DNA of 64,000 nucleotides from Pelovirga terrestris (GCF_014773365.1 NZ_JACWUN010000002.1:1-64000); one strand, 5' to 3'; positions 50,872-59,748 are shown, counted from the stretch's first letter. Notes: a model not told the origin generated them from the letters alone. Translations and numbers: made by a program.

Positions 50872-51984
50872 ATGGCGAACATGCACCAGTTACTGAAAAC
50901 GATGATCGAGCAGGGGGCCTCTGACCTCCATGTGTCGACCGGGACCGCACCACAGATCCGCATCGACGGTAAAATGCAGCCGCTCGATGCACCAAAAATG
51001 ACGGCAGCTGATACCAAACAGCTCTGCTACAGTGTCTTGACCGATGCCCAGAAGCGTCGTTTTGAAGAGGAAAACGAGCTGGATCTGTCTTTCGGCGTTA
51101 AGGGGTTATCGCGCTTTCGTGGTAATATTTTTGTCCAGCGTGGGGCGGTAGCCGGAGCATTTCGCGCTATTCCTTTTGAGATCAAAACCTCTGATGAGCT
51201 CGGCCTGCCGCCGGTAGTCAAGAGTCTGTCGAAAAAACCGCGAGGACTGGTTCTGGTGACCGGACCGACCGGTAGTGGTAAAACCACGACCCTGGCGGCG
51301 ATCATTGATGCGATCAACTCTGAGCGCAGCGAACATATCATCACCATTGAAGATCCGATTGAATATATCCATTCGCACAAAAAGTGTCTGGTCAATCAAC
51401 GCGAAGTCGGGGCCGACACCAGTACCTTCAAAAAAGCCCTTAAATACATTCTACGCCAGGACCCCGATGTGGTACTGCTTGGAGAATTACGCGATATCGA
51501 AACCATTGAGGCCGCACTGACGATTGCTGAAACCGGGCACTTGTGCTTTGCCACCCTGCACACCAACTCCTGTGTGCAGACCATGAACCGGATTATCGAT
51601 GTCTTTCCCACCAACCAGCAGGCGCAGGTCCGGACTCAGCTGTCATTCGTGCTTGAAGGGGTCCTGTCCCAGGCCTTGATCCCCAATGCAAACGGTAAGG
51701 GGCGCTGCATGGCCCTGGAGGTCATGGTCCCCAATGCGGCCATTCGTAACCTGATCCGTGAGGACAAGATCCATCAGATTTATTCCCAGATGCAGATCGG
51801 TCAGGACAAGTTTGCCATGCAGACGATGAACCAGTCGCTGTTTTTACTGGCCCACAGTCGCCAGATCAGTGAGGATGATGCCTTGACCCGTTCGCATGAT
51901 CCTGATGAGCTGCGCCAGATATTCGCCAATCCGCAGGCGGTGTTAAGTCGCAAGCGTACCATCAGTCCCGATCGGATGATGTAA
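50872..51984 (+). CDS. pilT: twitching-motility ATPase PilT
   Basis: A 370-aa retraction ATPase. Walker A GPTGSGKTTT is at about residues 131-140, Walker B is PDVVLLGELRD, and the PilT-specific AIRNLIREDKIHQ stands in place of the AIRNLIRE motif needed for retraction. Immediately upstream, 50828-50855, is a small imperfect direct repeat of AACCAGGAA. Geobacter has several PilT paralogues; this one matches the operon-linked copy. Confidence 0.95.
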   Translation: MANMHQLLKTMIEQGASDLHVSTGTAPQIRIDGKMQPLDAPKMTAADTKQLCYSVLTDAQKRRFEEENELDLSFGVKGLSRFRGNIFVQRGAVAGAFRAIPFEIKTSDELGLPPVVKSLSKKPRGLVLVTGPTGSGKTTTLAAIIDAINSERSEHIITIEDPIEYIHSHKKCLVNQREVGADTSTFKKALKYILRQDPDVVLLGELRDIETIEAALTIAETGHLCFATLHTNSCVQTMNRIIDVFPTNQQAQVRTQLSFVLEGVLSQALIPNANGKGRCMALEVMVPNAAIRNLIREDKIHQIYSQMQIGQDKFAMQTMNQSLFLLAHSRQISEDDALTRSHDPDELRQIFANPQAVLSRKRTISPDRMM

Positions 51985-52032
51985 CAGATCACTGTTAAGG
52001 CCCGTAAAAGCCAAATGTGAAAGGGGAGGACC

Positions 52033-53241
52033 ATGCCGAAGTTCAGCTGGACAGGCCGGTCGAAAGACGGAAAAACTCATAAAGGAACCATGGAAGCGGT
52101 CAGCGAAGGGGCAGTAACGGCCAGTCTGCGGCGCCAGGGGATCCAGGCGACCAAGGTCAAGGGGGCTGGGGGCCTGAATGCCGAGATTAATATCAGTTTT
52201 CTGCAGCCGAAGATAACCACCAAGGATATCGTCGTCTTTACCCGCCAGTTTGCCACCATGATCGATGCCGGCCTGCCGCTGGTGCAGTGTCTCGATATTC
52301 TGTCGAATCAGCAGCCCAATAAAACCTTCAAGGAGGTGCTGCTGAAAGTGAAGTCGGATGTTGAATCCGGTTCGACCTTTGCCGATGCCTTGAGCAAACA
52401 CCCCAAGGCGTTTAATGACCTTTACGTCAATCTGGTTGCTGCCGGTGAGGTTGGTGGTATCCTTGATACGATCCTCAACCGCCTGGCGGTTTATATTGAA
52501 AAAGCGCTCAAGCTCAAGAAAAAAGTCAAAAGTGCCATGACCTATCCAACCACGATTGTCGGTATTGCGGTGGTGGTTATTGCGGTTATCCTGATTTTCG
52601 TTATCCCGGCCTTCGAGAAAATCTTTGCCGATTTTGGCGGTGCGTTGCCGGCACCAACCCAGATTGTTATTAACCTAAGTAACCTGATCCAGAATTATAT
52701 TGTCATTATTATTGCGTTGATATTTCTGTCGATTTTTGCCTTCAAAAAAATCTATGCCACTGACAAGGGGCGGCGGGCTTTTGATCGCTGGGCGTTGAAG
52801 CTGCCGGTTTTCGGGATGTTGATTCGCAAGGTTGCCGTGGCCAAGTTTGCTCGCACCCTGTCGACCATGATCTCCAGTGGCGTGCCGATCCTCGATGGTC
52901 TTGATATTGTCGCCAAGACCGCCGGTAACCGCACGGTTGAAGATGCCATCAAAAAGGTGCGTACCAGTATCAGCGAAGGTAAAACCATCGCCGAACCCCT
53001 CAAGGAGTCAGGTGTCTTCCCGCCGATGGTCTGTCAGATGATCGAAGTCGGTGAGCAGGCCGGTGCCCTTGATACCATGCTTGCCAAGATCGCAGATTTT
53101 TATGATGATGAGGTGGATGACGCTGTCAACAATCTGACCGCGATGATGGAACCTCTGTTGATGCTGTTCCTTGGAACCACCGTTGGCGGTCTGGTTATCG
53201 CCATGTACCTGCCGATTTTCCAGATGGCCGGGAATGTTTAG
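52033..53241 (+). CDS. pilC: inner-membrane platform protein PilC
   Basis: A 402-aa protein with two GspF/T2SSF domains (about 65-190 and 270-390) and three membrane segments (near 170, 220 and 375). It anchors the pilus motor and is turned by PilB or PilT. GGGGAGG lies 5 nt before the ATG. Contains the family blocks FTRQFATMIDAGLPL and FARTLSTMISSGVPILDGL. Confidence 0.96.
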   Translation: MPKFSWTGRSKDGKTHKGTMEAVSEGAVTASLRRQGIQATKVKGAGGLNAEINISFLQPKITTKDIVVFTRQFATMIDAGLPLVQCLDILSNQQPNKTFKEVLLKVKSDVESGSTFADALSKHPKAFNDLYVNLVAAGEVGGILDTILNRLAVYIEKALKLKKKVKSAMTYPTTIVGIAVVVIAVILIFVIPAFEKIFADFGGALPAPTQIVINLSNLIQNYIVIIIALIFLSIFAFKKIYATDKGRRAFDRWALKLPVFGMLIRKVAVAKFARTLSTMISSGVPILDGLDIVAKTAGNRTVEDAIKKVRTSISEGKTIAEPLKESGVFPPMVCQMIEVGEQAGALDTMLAKIADFYDDEVDDAVNNLTAMMEPLLMLFLGTTVGGLVIAMYLPIFQMAGNV

Positions 53242-53247
53242 CGGTTA

Positions 53248-54894
53248 ATGTCAGCGGGAGAACCAAGCGCAAAACAAGTGACACAAGCAGGACATCGCAG
53301 CCTGATCTGGTATCTGGTCTGCCGGACTGCGGTGATCACCCTGGTTCTGGGTGGCGCGGCATTTTTCTATCTCCACGGCAACCTCGCCTATTCAGTCACC
53401 CCGCTGTTTTTTCTGGTTGGCATCTCCTATGTCCATGCGATTGTTGTCGCTCTGATCCTGCCGCGGCTGAACAATCTCTGGATTTTAAATCAGGCACAGA
53501 TCGTCTGGGATCTGCTCCTGGTGTCGGCGCTGATTCTCACCACCGGCGCGGTGGAGAGCATTTTTTCGTTCTTTTATCTGCTGGTCATCATCTCGGCCAG
53601 CTTTCTTCTATCCCGGCGTTTGACGATCCTTGCTGCCGCCAGTTCTTCCATTCTGTTTGGCGGCATCCTGCTGTTGCAGTTTTATCAGTTGCTCGGCCCT
53701 TTTCAGGTTCCCACTGCCACCGCCGATGCCGTTTTCCTGAATTCCCTGTTTGTTCATCTGGTCGCTTTTTTCCTGACCGCTATGTTAAGTGGGACCCTGG
53801 CAGAACGCTGGCGCCAGAGCGAAGCCCTCTATCAGCGCAAGAGCATTGATTTCTCCGAGCTGGAGCGGATGAACCGGCTGATTCTGTCCCATATCAGCAG
53901 CGGTGTGATGCTGATCAACCCGCAGGGACGGATCCGTGCGTTCAACCTTGCCGCCAGCGACATTACCGGATTCTCCCTGCAGCAGGTGTACGATGCCCCG
54001 GCGGCTGAATTGTTTCCTGAGTTCAACAAGATCGTCACTCCTGACACGGAGCCGGTTAACCGCGCCGAGGGGTTTTTTGCCCACCCGTCCGGGGAACGCC
54101 TTTCTTTCGGATATGCGACAACCCTGGTGAAGGGAAATCATGGTGAACCCCTGGGAACCCTCGTGACCTTCCAGGACTTAACCCAGCTCAAAAAGATTGA
54201 AGAACAACTCAAACGTTCTGATCGCCTTGCCGCCATCGGCCGGTTATCGGCCGGCCTGGCCCATGAAATCCGCAACCCGCTGGCTTCCATCAGCGGTTCA
54301 GCTCAACTGCTTGGTGAAAATGAACAATTAAGTGCTGAGGATAAGCATCTGCTGACCATCATGGTCAAGGAAGCGGATCGGCTGAACCATCTGCTCACCG
54401 ATTTTCTGGCCTTTGCCCGACCCCATCGCCCACAGAAAACCGTCGTTGATATGGCTGTCATGATCGCTGAATTAGGCCGCATGCTCCAGCGTGATCTGCG
54501 CTTTCAAGAGATTGATGTGCAGATGAACGCAGCGCCACCCTGTCAGGTCTCCCTCGATCGTAGCCAGATCTGGCAGGTGTTGTGGGATCTGTCAATTAAC
54601 GCGGCCGAGGCAATGAAAGGGCAGGGAACGCTGCTGATAACCTATGCCCACGGGAATCCCTGGACCTTAACCATTGAAGATAGCGGCCCCGGCATTGCAC
54701 CCGAGATCAGGGAGCGGATTTTTGAGCCGTTTTTTTCAACCAAGGACAAAGGTACCGGCCTGGGGCTGTCGACCGTTTACTCGATTATTGAAGCCCACGG
54801 TGGGACCATTCGTGCTGAAAGATCAACCTTGGGGGGCGAACGCTTCATTATGAGTTTTCCGCATGCAGCAGGGGGAGAAGATGACCAACCATAG
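53248..54894 (+). CDS. pilS: sensor histidine kinase PilS
   Basis: A 548-aa kinase with about six N-terminal membrane helices (residues 15-185), a PAS domain (about 205-320), HisKA with H339 in GLAHEIRNPLAS, and a HATPase domain ending in DKGTGLGLSTVYSIIEAHGG. PilS senses pilin levels in the membrane in other bacteria and controls PilR. Its stop overlaps pilR. Confidence 0.93.
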   Translation: MSAGEPSAKQVTQAGHRSLIWYLVCRTAVITLVLGGAAFFYLHGNLAYSVTPLFFLVGISYVHAIVVALILPRLNNLWILNQAQIVWDLLLVSALILTTGAVESIFSFFYLLVIISASFLLSRRLTILAAASSSILFGGILLLQFYQLLGPFQVPTATADAVFLNSLFVHLVAFFLTAMLSGTLAERWRQSEALYQRKSIDFSELERMNRLILSHISSGVMLINPQGRIRAFNLAASDITGFSLQQVYDAPAAELFPEFNKIVTPDTEPVNRAEGFFAHPSGERLSFGYATTLVKGNHGEPLGTLVTFQDLTQLKKIEEQLKRSDRLAAIGRLSAGLAHEIRNPLASISGSAQLLGENEQLSAEDKHLLTIMVKEADRLNHLLTDFLAFARPHRPQKTVVDMAVMIAELGRMLQRDLRFQEIDVQMNAAPPCQVSLDRSQIWQVLWDLSINAAEAMKGQGTLLITYAHGNPWTLTIEDSGPGIAPEIRERIFEPFFSTKDKGTGLGLSTVYSIIEAHGGTIRAERSTLGGERFIMSFPHAAGGEDDQP

Positions 54895-56257
54895 CTCACG
54901 CATCCTGATCGTCGATGATGAACAAAGTTTACGTGACATGCTGACGGTGTTATTGCAGCGCGAGGGGTATCAGATTGATCAGGCGGTCAATGGGGAAGAT
55001 GCCCTCACAAAGATGGCAGAGAACACCGTTGATCTGATCATCAGTGACATCAAGATGCCGCGCTTGACCGGTATTGATCTGTTGCGGCGTTTGCGTGAGC
55101 AGGAGAATGATACCACCATGATCATGATAACCGCTTTTTCTTCCACCGAAGAGGCGGTAGAGGCAATGAAGCTCGGGGCTTACGACTATATCACCAAGCC
55201 ATTTAAAAATGATGAAATCCGACTGGTGGTCAAAAATGCCCTGGAACGCCGTCAGTTACAACGCGAAAATCTTCAGCTCAAACGCCAGCTCAAAGAACGC
55301 TTTTCCTTCAAAAACCTGATTGGGGAGAGTGATGAAATGACTCGGCTGATTGCTCTGCTTGAGCGGGTTGCGCCGAGTCGGGCCAATGTGTTGATCACCG
55401 GCGAGAGTGGTACCGGCAAGGAGCTGGTCGCCCAGGCCTTGCATCTGGGTAGCGAGCGTAAAAACCACCCCTTTGTCGCCATTAACTGCGGGGCAATCCC
55501 TGAAAACCTGCTGGAAAGTGAACTCTTTGGTCATGAGCGCGGCGCTTTTACCGGAGCTGACAAAAAAAAGCAGGGGTTGTTCGAAAGCGCCCATTTAGGA
55601 ACCCTGTTTCTTGATGAAATCGGCGAACTGCCTATGGGAATGCAGGTCAAGCTGTTGCGGGTATTGCAGGAGCGCGAATTCCGACGGGTGGGCGGAACCA
55701 GCAACATTCCCCTCGATATCCGCCTGATTGCTGCCACCAATCAGGATCTGTCAGCCAATATCACGCAAGGAACCTTTCGTGAGGATCTCTATTATCGTCT
55801 CAACGTCGTGACCATCGAGCTGCCCCCCTTGCGTGAACGGCGCAGTGATATTCCTTTGCTGATTCAGAACTTTTACCACCAGAAAACCGGTAGTGACAAC
55901 AACTACCAGATTGATAAGCACGCCCTGGAATTGCTGCTCAACTACGACTGGCCCGGTAACGTGCGTGAGCTCGAAAATCTGGTCGAGCGTTGTCTGGTGT
56001 TAGGTGATCAGCAAGTGCTCACCGTCGACTCTCTGCCGCCGCAACTGCAGAAAAAGAGATCGTCCAGCCCGACCGAACTGCACGAGATACCGGCAGGATT
56101 CAAGATGGAAGAGTGGCTGGAGGACCAGGAACGTCAGATTATTCTCGCCGCCCTGCAGCAGGCCGATGGCGTACGCACCAGGGCCGCTGAACTGCTCGGC
56201 ATCAGCTTTCGCCAGATCCGTTATCGCCTTGATAAGCTTGGTATCGGCGATGGTTGA
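54881..56257 (+). CDS. pilR: sigma-54 response regulator PilR
   Basis: About 458 aa: receiver (phospho-Asp in [11 protein letters not shown]), AAA+ domain with Walker A GESGTGKE and the sigma-54 contact GAFTGA (in [13 protein letters not shown]), and a Fis-type helix-turn-helix ([19 protein letters not shown]). The ATG 54881 has GGGGGAG just upstream; an in-frame ATG at 54863 is less likely. It overlaps pilS by 14 nt. It should activate sigma-54 promoters of pilin genes; one candidate lies at 58693. Confidence 0.95.
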   Translation: MTNHSSRILIVDDEQSLRDMLTVLLQREGYQIDQAVNGEDALTKMAENTVDLIISDIKMPRLTGIDLLRRLREQENDTTMIMITAFSSTEEAVEAMKLGAYDYITKPFKNDEIRLVVKNALERRQLQRENLQLKRQLKERFSFKNLIGESDEMTRLIALLERVAPSRANVLITGESGTGKELVAQALHLGSERKNHPFVAINCGAIPENLLESELFGHERGAFTGADKKKQGLFESAHLGTLFLDEIGELPMGMQVKLLRVLQEREFRRVGGTSNIPLDIRLIAATNQDLSANITQGTFREDLYYRLNVVTIELPPLRERRSDIPLLIQNFYHQKTGSDNNYQIDKHALELLLNYDWPGNVRELENLVERCLVLGDQQVLTVDSLPPQLQKKRSSSPTELHEIPAGFKMEEWLEDQERQIILAALQQADGVRTRAAELLGISFRQIRYRLDKLGIGDG

Positions 56258-56699
56258 AAAGCATCACTTGCGATTCAAAAGATTTCGACGCGGTACAAGT
56301 CAACGGCGAAAAAATTTCCCCAAGTCCACTACCTAGTACCCAGTTCATGGTGTTGAGGCATTTGACACCGCGTATGATTTAAAGGTTTTCAACGCGACAA
56401 AGAGGTTCTGGTGATTGCTGTTATCAGCCCTTCATAGATTCTGATAGCGGCTAAAAGAACTTCAAAAGACGATTGGCCGCGATGAAAATCTATCAGAATC
56501 GGTTGAAACCCCAAAGGCTTCTCGACACGACGGGGGAGCGGTCTTATTTTACGACTAAAAATCGTTGGTTTGATCGCTAGAAGGCACTACCCCGCCTCTG
56601 TCCCCCTTGCTTGTGTGGTTGCCGCCGGCGATTTACCGTTGCTCCTAACCACCATCATCGCTATGATGATCCGTCACATCAACACCCCGGAGGGAACCC
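56258..56699 (+). other. 442-base gap after pilR
   Basis: The major pilin gene pilA would be expected here by comparison with Geobacter but no frame contains a type IV pilin start (FTLIELLIV-type). It holds an 11-bp inverted repeat (56437-56500) and, from about 56655, the leader of the coiled-coil array. No gene is supported. Confidence 0.6.
56437..56500. repeat. 11-bp inverted repeat with nested GCGGC/GCCGC
   Basis: GATTCTGATAG (56437-56447) and CTATCAGAATC (56490-56500) are exact complements 42 bases apart, with GCGGC (56447-56451) and GCCGC (56476-56480) nested inside. The whole could fold as a cruciform or long hairpin. Confidence 0.7.
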
Positions 56700-56960
56700 A
56701 TGGTAAAAGACCACCTGCAGATCATTCCGGAAGATATCAACAGCAAGTTCAATGTTGTCATTGAATGCTACAATGCCCTTGATCGCAAAATTGACAACCT
56801 CGAAAAGCGCCACGATGAACGCTTTGACCTGCTCGATTTCAAGATCGAGACCGTCAATAATCATCTATCGAAAAAAATCGACGCCGTCGCCGCCGATCTC
56901 AAAGCCCACCGTGCCGACACCGAAGCCCATGGGAACATTTATCGGGTGAGGGAATCGTAG
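56700..56960 (+). CDS. coiled-coil array protein 1 (86 aa)
   Basis: An all-helical, highly charged, cytosolic small protein starting MVKDHLQIIPEDINSKFN. A heptad-patterned coiled coil runs from about residue 20 to 75, with KKIDAVAADL. The C-terminal signature AHRADTEAHGNIYRV is shared by all three genes. No catalytic motif or known domain was recognised. GGAGGG precedes the ATG. It is the shortest member of the array and may be a subunit of an oligomeric bundle. Similar small hypothetical proteins with this tail are believed to occur in related bacteria; this is from memory, not checked. Confidence 0.65.
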   Translation: MVKDHLQIIPEDINSKFNVVIECYNALDRKIDNLEKRHDERFDLLDFKIETVNNHLSKKIDAVAADLKAHRADTEAHGNIYRVRES

Positions 56961-57060
56961 TCAACAGCGGCGGGCGGTGCCATTAACCGGTCGATGGGTC
57001 GGCTCCCAGCAACCATCATCAATATGATGGACCGTCACATCAACACCCCGGAGGGAAACC

Positions 57061-57363
57061 ATGCAAAAAGACCACCTTGAAGTGATTCTCGAAAACATGG
57101 ATAAAAAATTAGATATTATTATCGAGGGTTATAATGCCCTTGATCGTAAAATTGATTCTGTTCGTGATGAACTCAAGCAGGATATTTCTTTGCTCGATTT
57201 CAAGATCGACACGGTCAACAATCATCTTTCGAAAAAAATCGATGCCGTTACCGCAGACCTGAAAATCACGGACGCAAAGGTTGATGGCGTAGCCGCCGAC
57301 CTGAAGGCCCACCGCGCCGACACCGAAGCCCACGGGAACATCTATCGGGTGAAGGAATCGTAG
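57061..57363 (+). CDS. coiled-coil array protein 2 (100 aa)
   Basis: Starts MQKDHLEVILENMDKKLDII, with the same layout as the preceding gene. Compared with that protein it has an extra 14-residue (two-heptad) insert KITDAKVDGVAADL before the shared AHRADTEAHGNIYRVKE tail. The spacer before it is about 96% identical to the one before the third gene, showing recent duplication. Function unknown. Confidence 0.65.
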   Translation: MQKDHLEVILENMDKKLDIIIEGYNALDRKIDSVRDELKQDISLLDFKIDTVNNHLSKKIDAVTADLKITDAKVDGVAADLKAHRADTEAHGNIYRVKES

Positions 57364-57462
57364 TCAACAGCGGCGGGCGGTGCCATTAACCGGTCGATGG
57401 GTCGTCTCCCAGCAACCATCATCAATATGATGGACTGTCACATCAACACCTGGAGGGAAACC

Positions 57463-57852
57463 GTGCAAAAAGACCACCTTGAAGTGATTCTCGAAAGTAT
57501 CGACAGCAAATTCAATCTGGTTCTCGAGGGCCATGATGCCCTACGTCGTGAGATCCGTGAAGAGGCTGAAAAAAACGAAGAGCGTTTCAAGTTGCTCGAT
57601 TTCAAGGTCGATACCGTCAATGATCATCTTTCGAAAAAAATCGATGCTGTAGCAGCTGATCTGAACGCCACAGATAAGCGGCTAAACAACAAGATTGACT
57701 CCGTTGAGGAGCGCCTGACGAAAAAAATCGATGCCGTTACCGCAGACCTGAAAATCACGGACGCAAAGGTCGATGGCGTAGCCGCCGACCTGAAAGCCCA
57801 CCGCGCTGACACCGAAGCCCATGGAAACATTTATCGGGTGAAGGAGGGGTAG
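57463..57852 (+). CDS. coiled-coil array protein 3 (129 aa)
   Basis: Starts at GTG (VQKDHLEVILESIDSKFNLV) by alignment with its neighbours; the open frame reaches 57397 but that extension is leader. The coiled coil is longest here, with an additional segment of about 29 residues (DLNATDKRLNNKIDSVEERL...). The last about 45 codons are nearly identical in DNA to those of the second gene, implying recent duplication or gene conversion. The start codon change ATG to GTG may lower its translation. Function unknown. Confidence 0.65.
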   Translation: MQKDHLEVILESIDSKFNLVLEGHDALRREIREEAEKNEERFKLLDFKVDTVNDHLSKKIDAVAADLNATDKRLNNKIDSVEERLTKKIDAVTADLKITDAKVDGVAADLKAHRADTEAHGNIYRVKEG

Positions 57853-57857
57853 CCGCC

Positions 57858-57886
57858 GGGGACTGGCTCCGTAGGTGCCTGTCCCC
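57858..57886. repeat. REP-like palindrome after the coiled-coil array
   Basis: GGGGAC (57858-57863) pairs with GTCCCC (57881-57886), with GGC/GCC nested inside. Elements of this form are widespread in intergenic DNA of many bacteria. It may also end transcription of the array, although no T run follows. Confidence 0.5.
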
Positions 57887-58036
57887 ATGTTTGCTGCCCT
57901 GACGACCCGATGACCTCGGAGAATGGCAAAACCCGGGCGCAATGAATTGCTCCCCTACAGTTGATATACAATATTCCGATTTTCTCCGCGCCTCTCCGTT
58001 AAGTCTTTCTCCTGTATTCTGAATTCCTCCCCGATA

Positions 58037-58543
58037 TCATTTCCAATCCCCACTACCCGTAGCGTCACGATGAATCACCGGGCGGCCGATTTTAGCAACG
58101 GACGTGCCGGCGCGAAACCTGACGACGGAATCAGGGTCGATGGTGCAGATGTATAGGGTATTGGATGTGCCGTTGGGGTTGAACTGGATGCGCCGCTGGC
58201 CGCTACTGGAAGTGCAGTTCGCCAGCGCTCGCATGATAATCCCCCCTTGATGCTCTTCAAAGTGGCGGACAACCTCCCAGGTGGTGCTGTTGTCAGCAAG
58301 GTTGCCACGTTCCAGCCAGTAACGCTGGGTATCGAGATCAAACGCCACCTGATACTCGATATTCTCCGTCACCGCCTGGGTGCGGGCATGACGCAGCGCC
58401 AGCATGATACTGCGGGCCGCATCCTTTTGCTGTGCGTTTTTGCGCATGGCGAAAAAGTTAGGTGTCGAAATGGCCACGAGAATCGAAAAGATTGCCAGAC
58501 AAATAATCAGCTCCAGCAGACTGAAGCCTCCCCCCCTCTTCAT
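58037..58543 (-). CDS. GspH/FimT-like prepilin (minus strand)
   Basis: A 168-aa prepilin. The PilD cleavage site and N-terminal helix are GGGFSLLELIICLAIFSILV, with cleavage after Gly and Glu at +5. The C-terminal globular part resembles GspH/FimT minor pilins. ATG 58543 is preferred because GAGGGGGGA lies 6 nt upstream; the upstream ATG at 58558 overlaps that site. It is the only pilin of the cluster on the minus strand, divergent from the second FimT-like gene. Confidence 0.82.
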   Translation of the reverse strand: MKRGGGFSLLELIICLAIFSILVAISTPNFFAMRKNAQQKDAARSIMLALRHARTQAVTENIEYQVAFDLDTQRYWLERGNLADNSTTWEVVRHFEEHQGGIIMRALANCTSSSGQRRIQFNPNGTSNTLYICTIDPDSVVRFRAGTSVAKIGRPVIHRDATGSGDWK

Positions 58544-58813
58544 GAGTTCCCCCCTCATTGATGTGGTCCCGTTGCAGCAAATAGGAATATTCTACACCAC
58601 CCATCTGACAAAAATCTGACTGACAATGCTTCGCGGGAAAAAGTGTGCAAAATTTTCACATACTACTGACATTTTTTTCATAAAAAATGCGGTGGCGTCA
58701 GTAAAGCATAAACAGAAGCTCATATTTCATCGGAGTTTAGCTTGCGGCATGAATTGTGCTTAATGATGAGGAAGCAGAAAATACACAACATCTTTTTTCG
58801 CTAGAGAAAGGTC
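58544..58813. other. intergenic region between divergent fimT-like genes
   Basis: 270 bases, AT-rich, with a sigma-54-like element at 58693. No gene is supported in it. Confidence 0.5.
58693..58707 (+). promoter_or_regulatory. sigma-54-like promoter for the minor pilins
   Basis: TGGCGTCAGTAAAGC keeps GG and GC in the required GG-N10-GC spacing, with partial match to TGGCAC-N5-TTGC. It is 107 bases before the first plus-strand prepilin, and pilR (a sigma-54 activator) is nearby. Confidence 0.35.
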
Positions 58814-59242
58814 ATGCCTGTGAAGCCAGTAACAAACCAGCGCGGATTTACCTTGATTGAAATAATTATTGCTATGGCAATATTTGCCATTTTGGCAGCG
58901 ATTGCAGTGCCGAATTTTAACGTGTGGAGGCAGAACTCTCAACTCAGATCCGACGTTCGTTTGATTTTAGGTGCGCTACAACAGGCGCGGGTTGAAGCAA
59001 TAACGCGTAATCAGCCTGTTACTATTACCTTCGATAACAGTTGGGGTTTGAAAGGTGATTTTACTAATATCCAATTTATCGATGAAAAAGTCACTTTTTC
59101 CGCGCGTGGTTTTGCCGATTTTTTTGGATCTGACGATAAAAAATGTGTCAGTTTCACCAGCAGTGCGGGTACGCGCACTGTCATTCTCAAGGCCGCCGGT
59201 CATGCCAGCATCCTTCCAGTAGGGAGTACTGAATGCGATTAA
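58814..59242 (+). CDS. GspH/FimT-like prepilin (plus strand)
   Basis: A 142-aa prepilin with cleavage motif NQRGFTLIEIIIAMAIFAIL (cleavage after Gly, Glu at +5) and a GspH-type body (LQQARVEAITRNQPVTITF, then a C-terminal Cys pair, KKCVSF and STECD, that may form a disulfide). Minor pilins of this class prime pilus assembly. Overlaps the next gene by 10 nt. Confidence 0.85.
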   Translation: MPVKPVTNQRGFTLIEIIIAMAIFAILAAIAVPNFNVWRQNSQLRSDVRLILGALQQARVEAITRNQPVTITFDNSWGLKGDFTNIQFIDEKVTFSARGFADFFGSDDKKCVSFTSSAGTRTVILKAAGHASILPVGSTECD

Positions 59243-59748
59243 AATATATCAAACAAAACAAAGCATCAGGCTTCACCCTGATTGAACTCCTGATTGCGAT
59301 GGTGGTCTTTGCGATTATTGTTGCTGCCATGTATGGCGTGTTGATCAATTCGAATCGTAACTATGCCATCCAGAATGAAGTTGTTGATGCGCAGAACAAT
59401 CTGCGGGCGGCTGTTGGTTTGCTGAGTCGTGAGTTGAGGATGGCGGGGTATAATGTCACTCCTGGTAATGTCACTCCTGGTTTTGTCACCCAGCCAGTAG
59501 GACCTACTGTTGCAAGTCCCTTACAGTTCAATACTGATTTAGGTCTGATTGAATATAGGCTTGACGGCACTAACTTACAACGAAGAGAACCTGGAGGGGG
59601 CTTTCAGACAATTGCTGAAAACATCGAAAGCTTTGTGATTGATTATGATGACCTCCCCAATGTGATCTTTACCATTAGGGCATTTACGCCAAACTTCGAT
59701 CGTAATCGTGAAGCGACTGTCACCGTAAAAGTTAGGAATCCGCTATGA
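59233..59748 (+). CDS. PilW-like minor pilin
   Basis: A 171-aa prepilin: ASGFTLIELLIAMVVFAII, then NNLRAAVGLLSRELRMAGYN, the PilW pattern. AGGGAG lies 6 nt before the ATG. Overlaps the next gene (ATGA). Together with the PilV- and PilX-like genes it forms the initiating minor-pilin complex at the pilus tip. Confidence 0.8.
   Translation: MRLKYIKQNKASGFTLIELLIAMVVFAIIVAAMYGVLINSNRNYAIQNEVVDAQNNLRAAVGLLSRELRMAGYNVTPGNVTPGFVTQPVGPTVASPLQFNTDLGLIEYRLDGTNLQRREPGGGFQTIAENIESFVIDYDDLPNVIFTIRAFTPNFDRNREATVTVKVRNPL

Larger units (their letters stand above)
56653..57463 (+). promoter_or_regulatory. conserved hairpin leader before each of three coiled-coil genes
   Basis: About 35-40 nt before each start codon lies a CATCAT-loop-ATGATG hairpin: CATCATCGCTATGATG before gene 1 (near 56653-56668) and CCATCATCAATATGATGG before genes 2 and 3 (near 57015-57032 and 57417-57434). 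Arms are kept while the loop changes (CGCT versus CAAT). All are followed by CACATCAACACC and a GGAGGG ribosome binding site. This suggests a shared regulatory RNA element or binding site. Confidence 0.5.
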
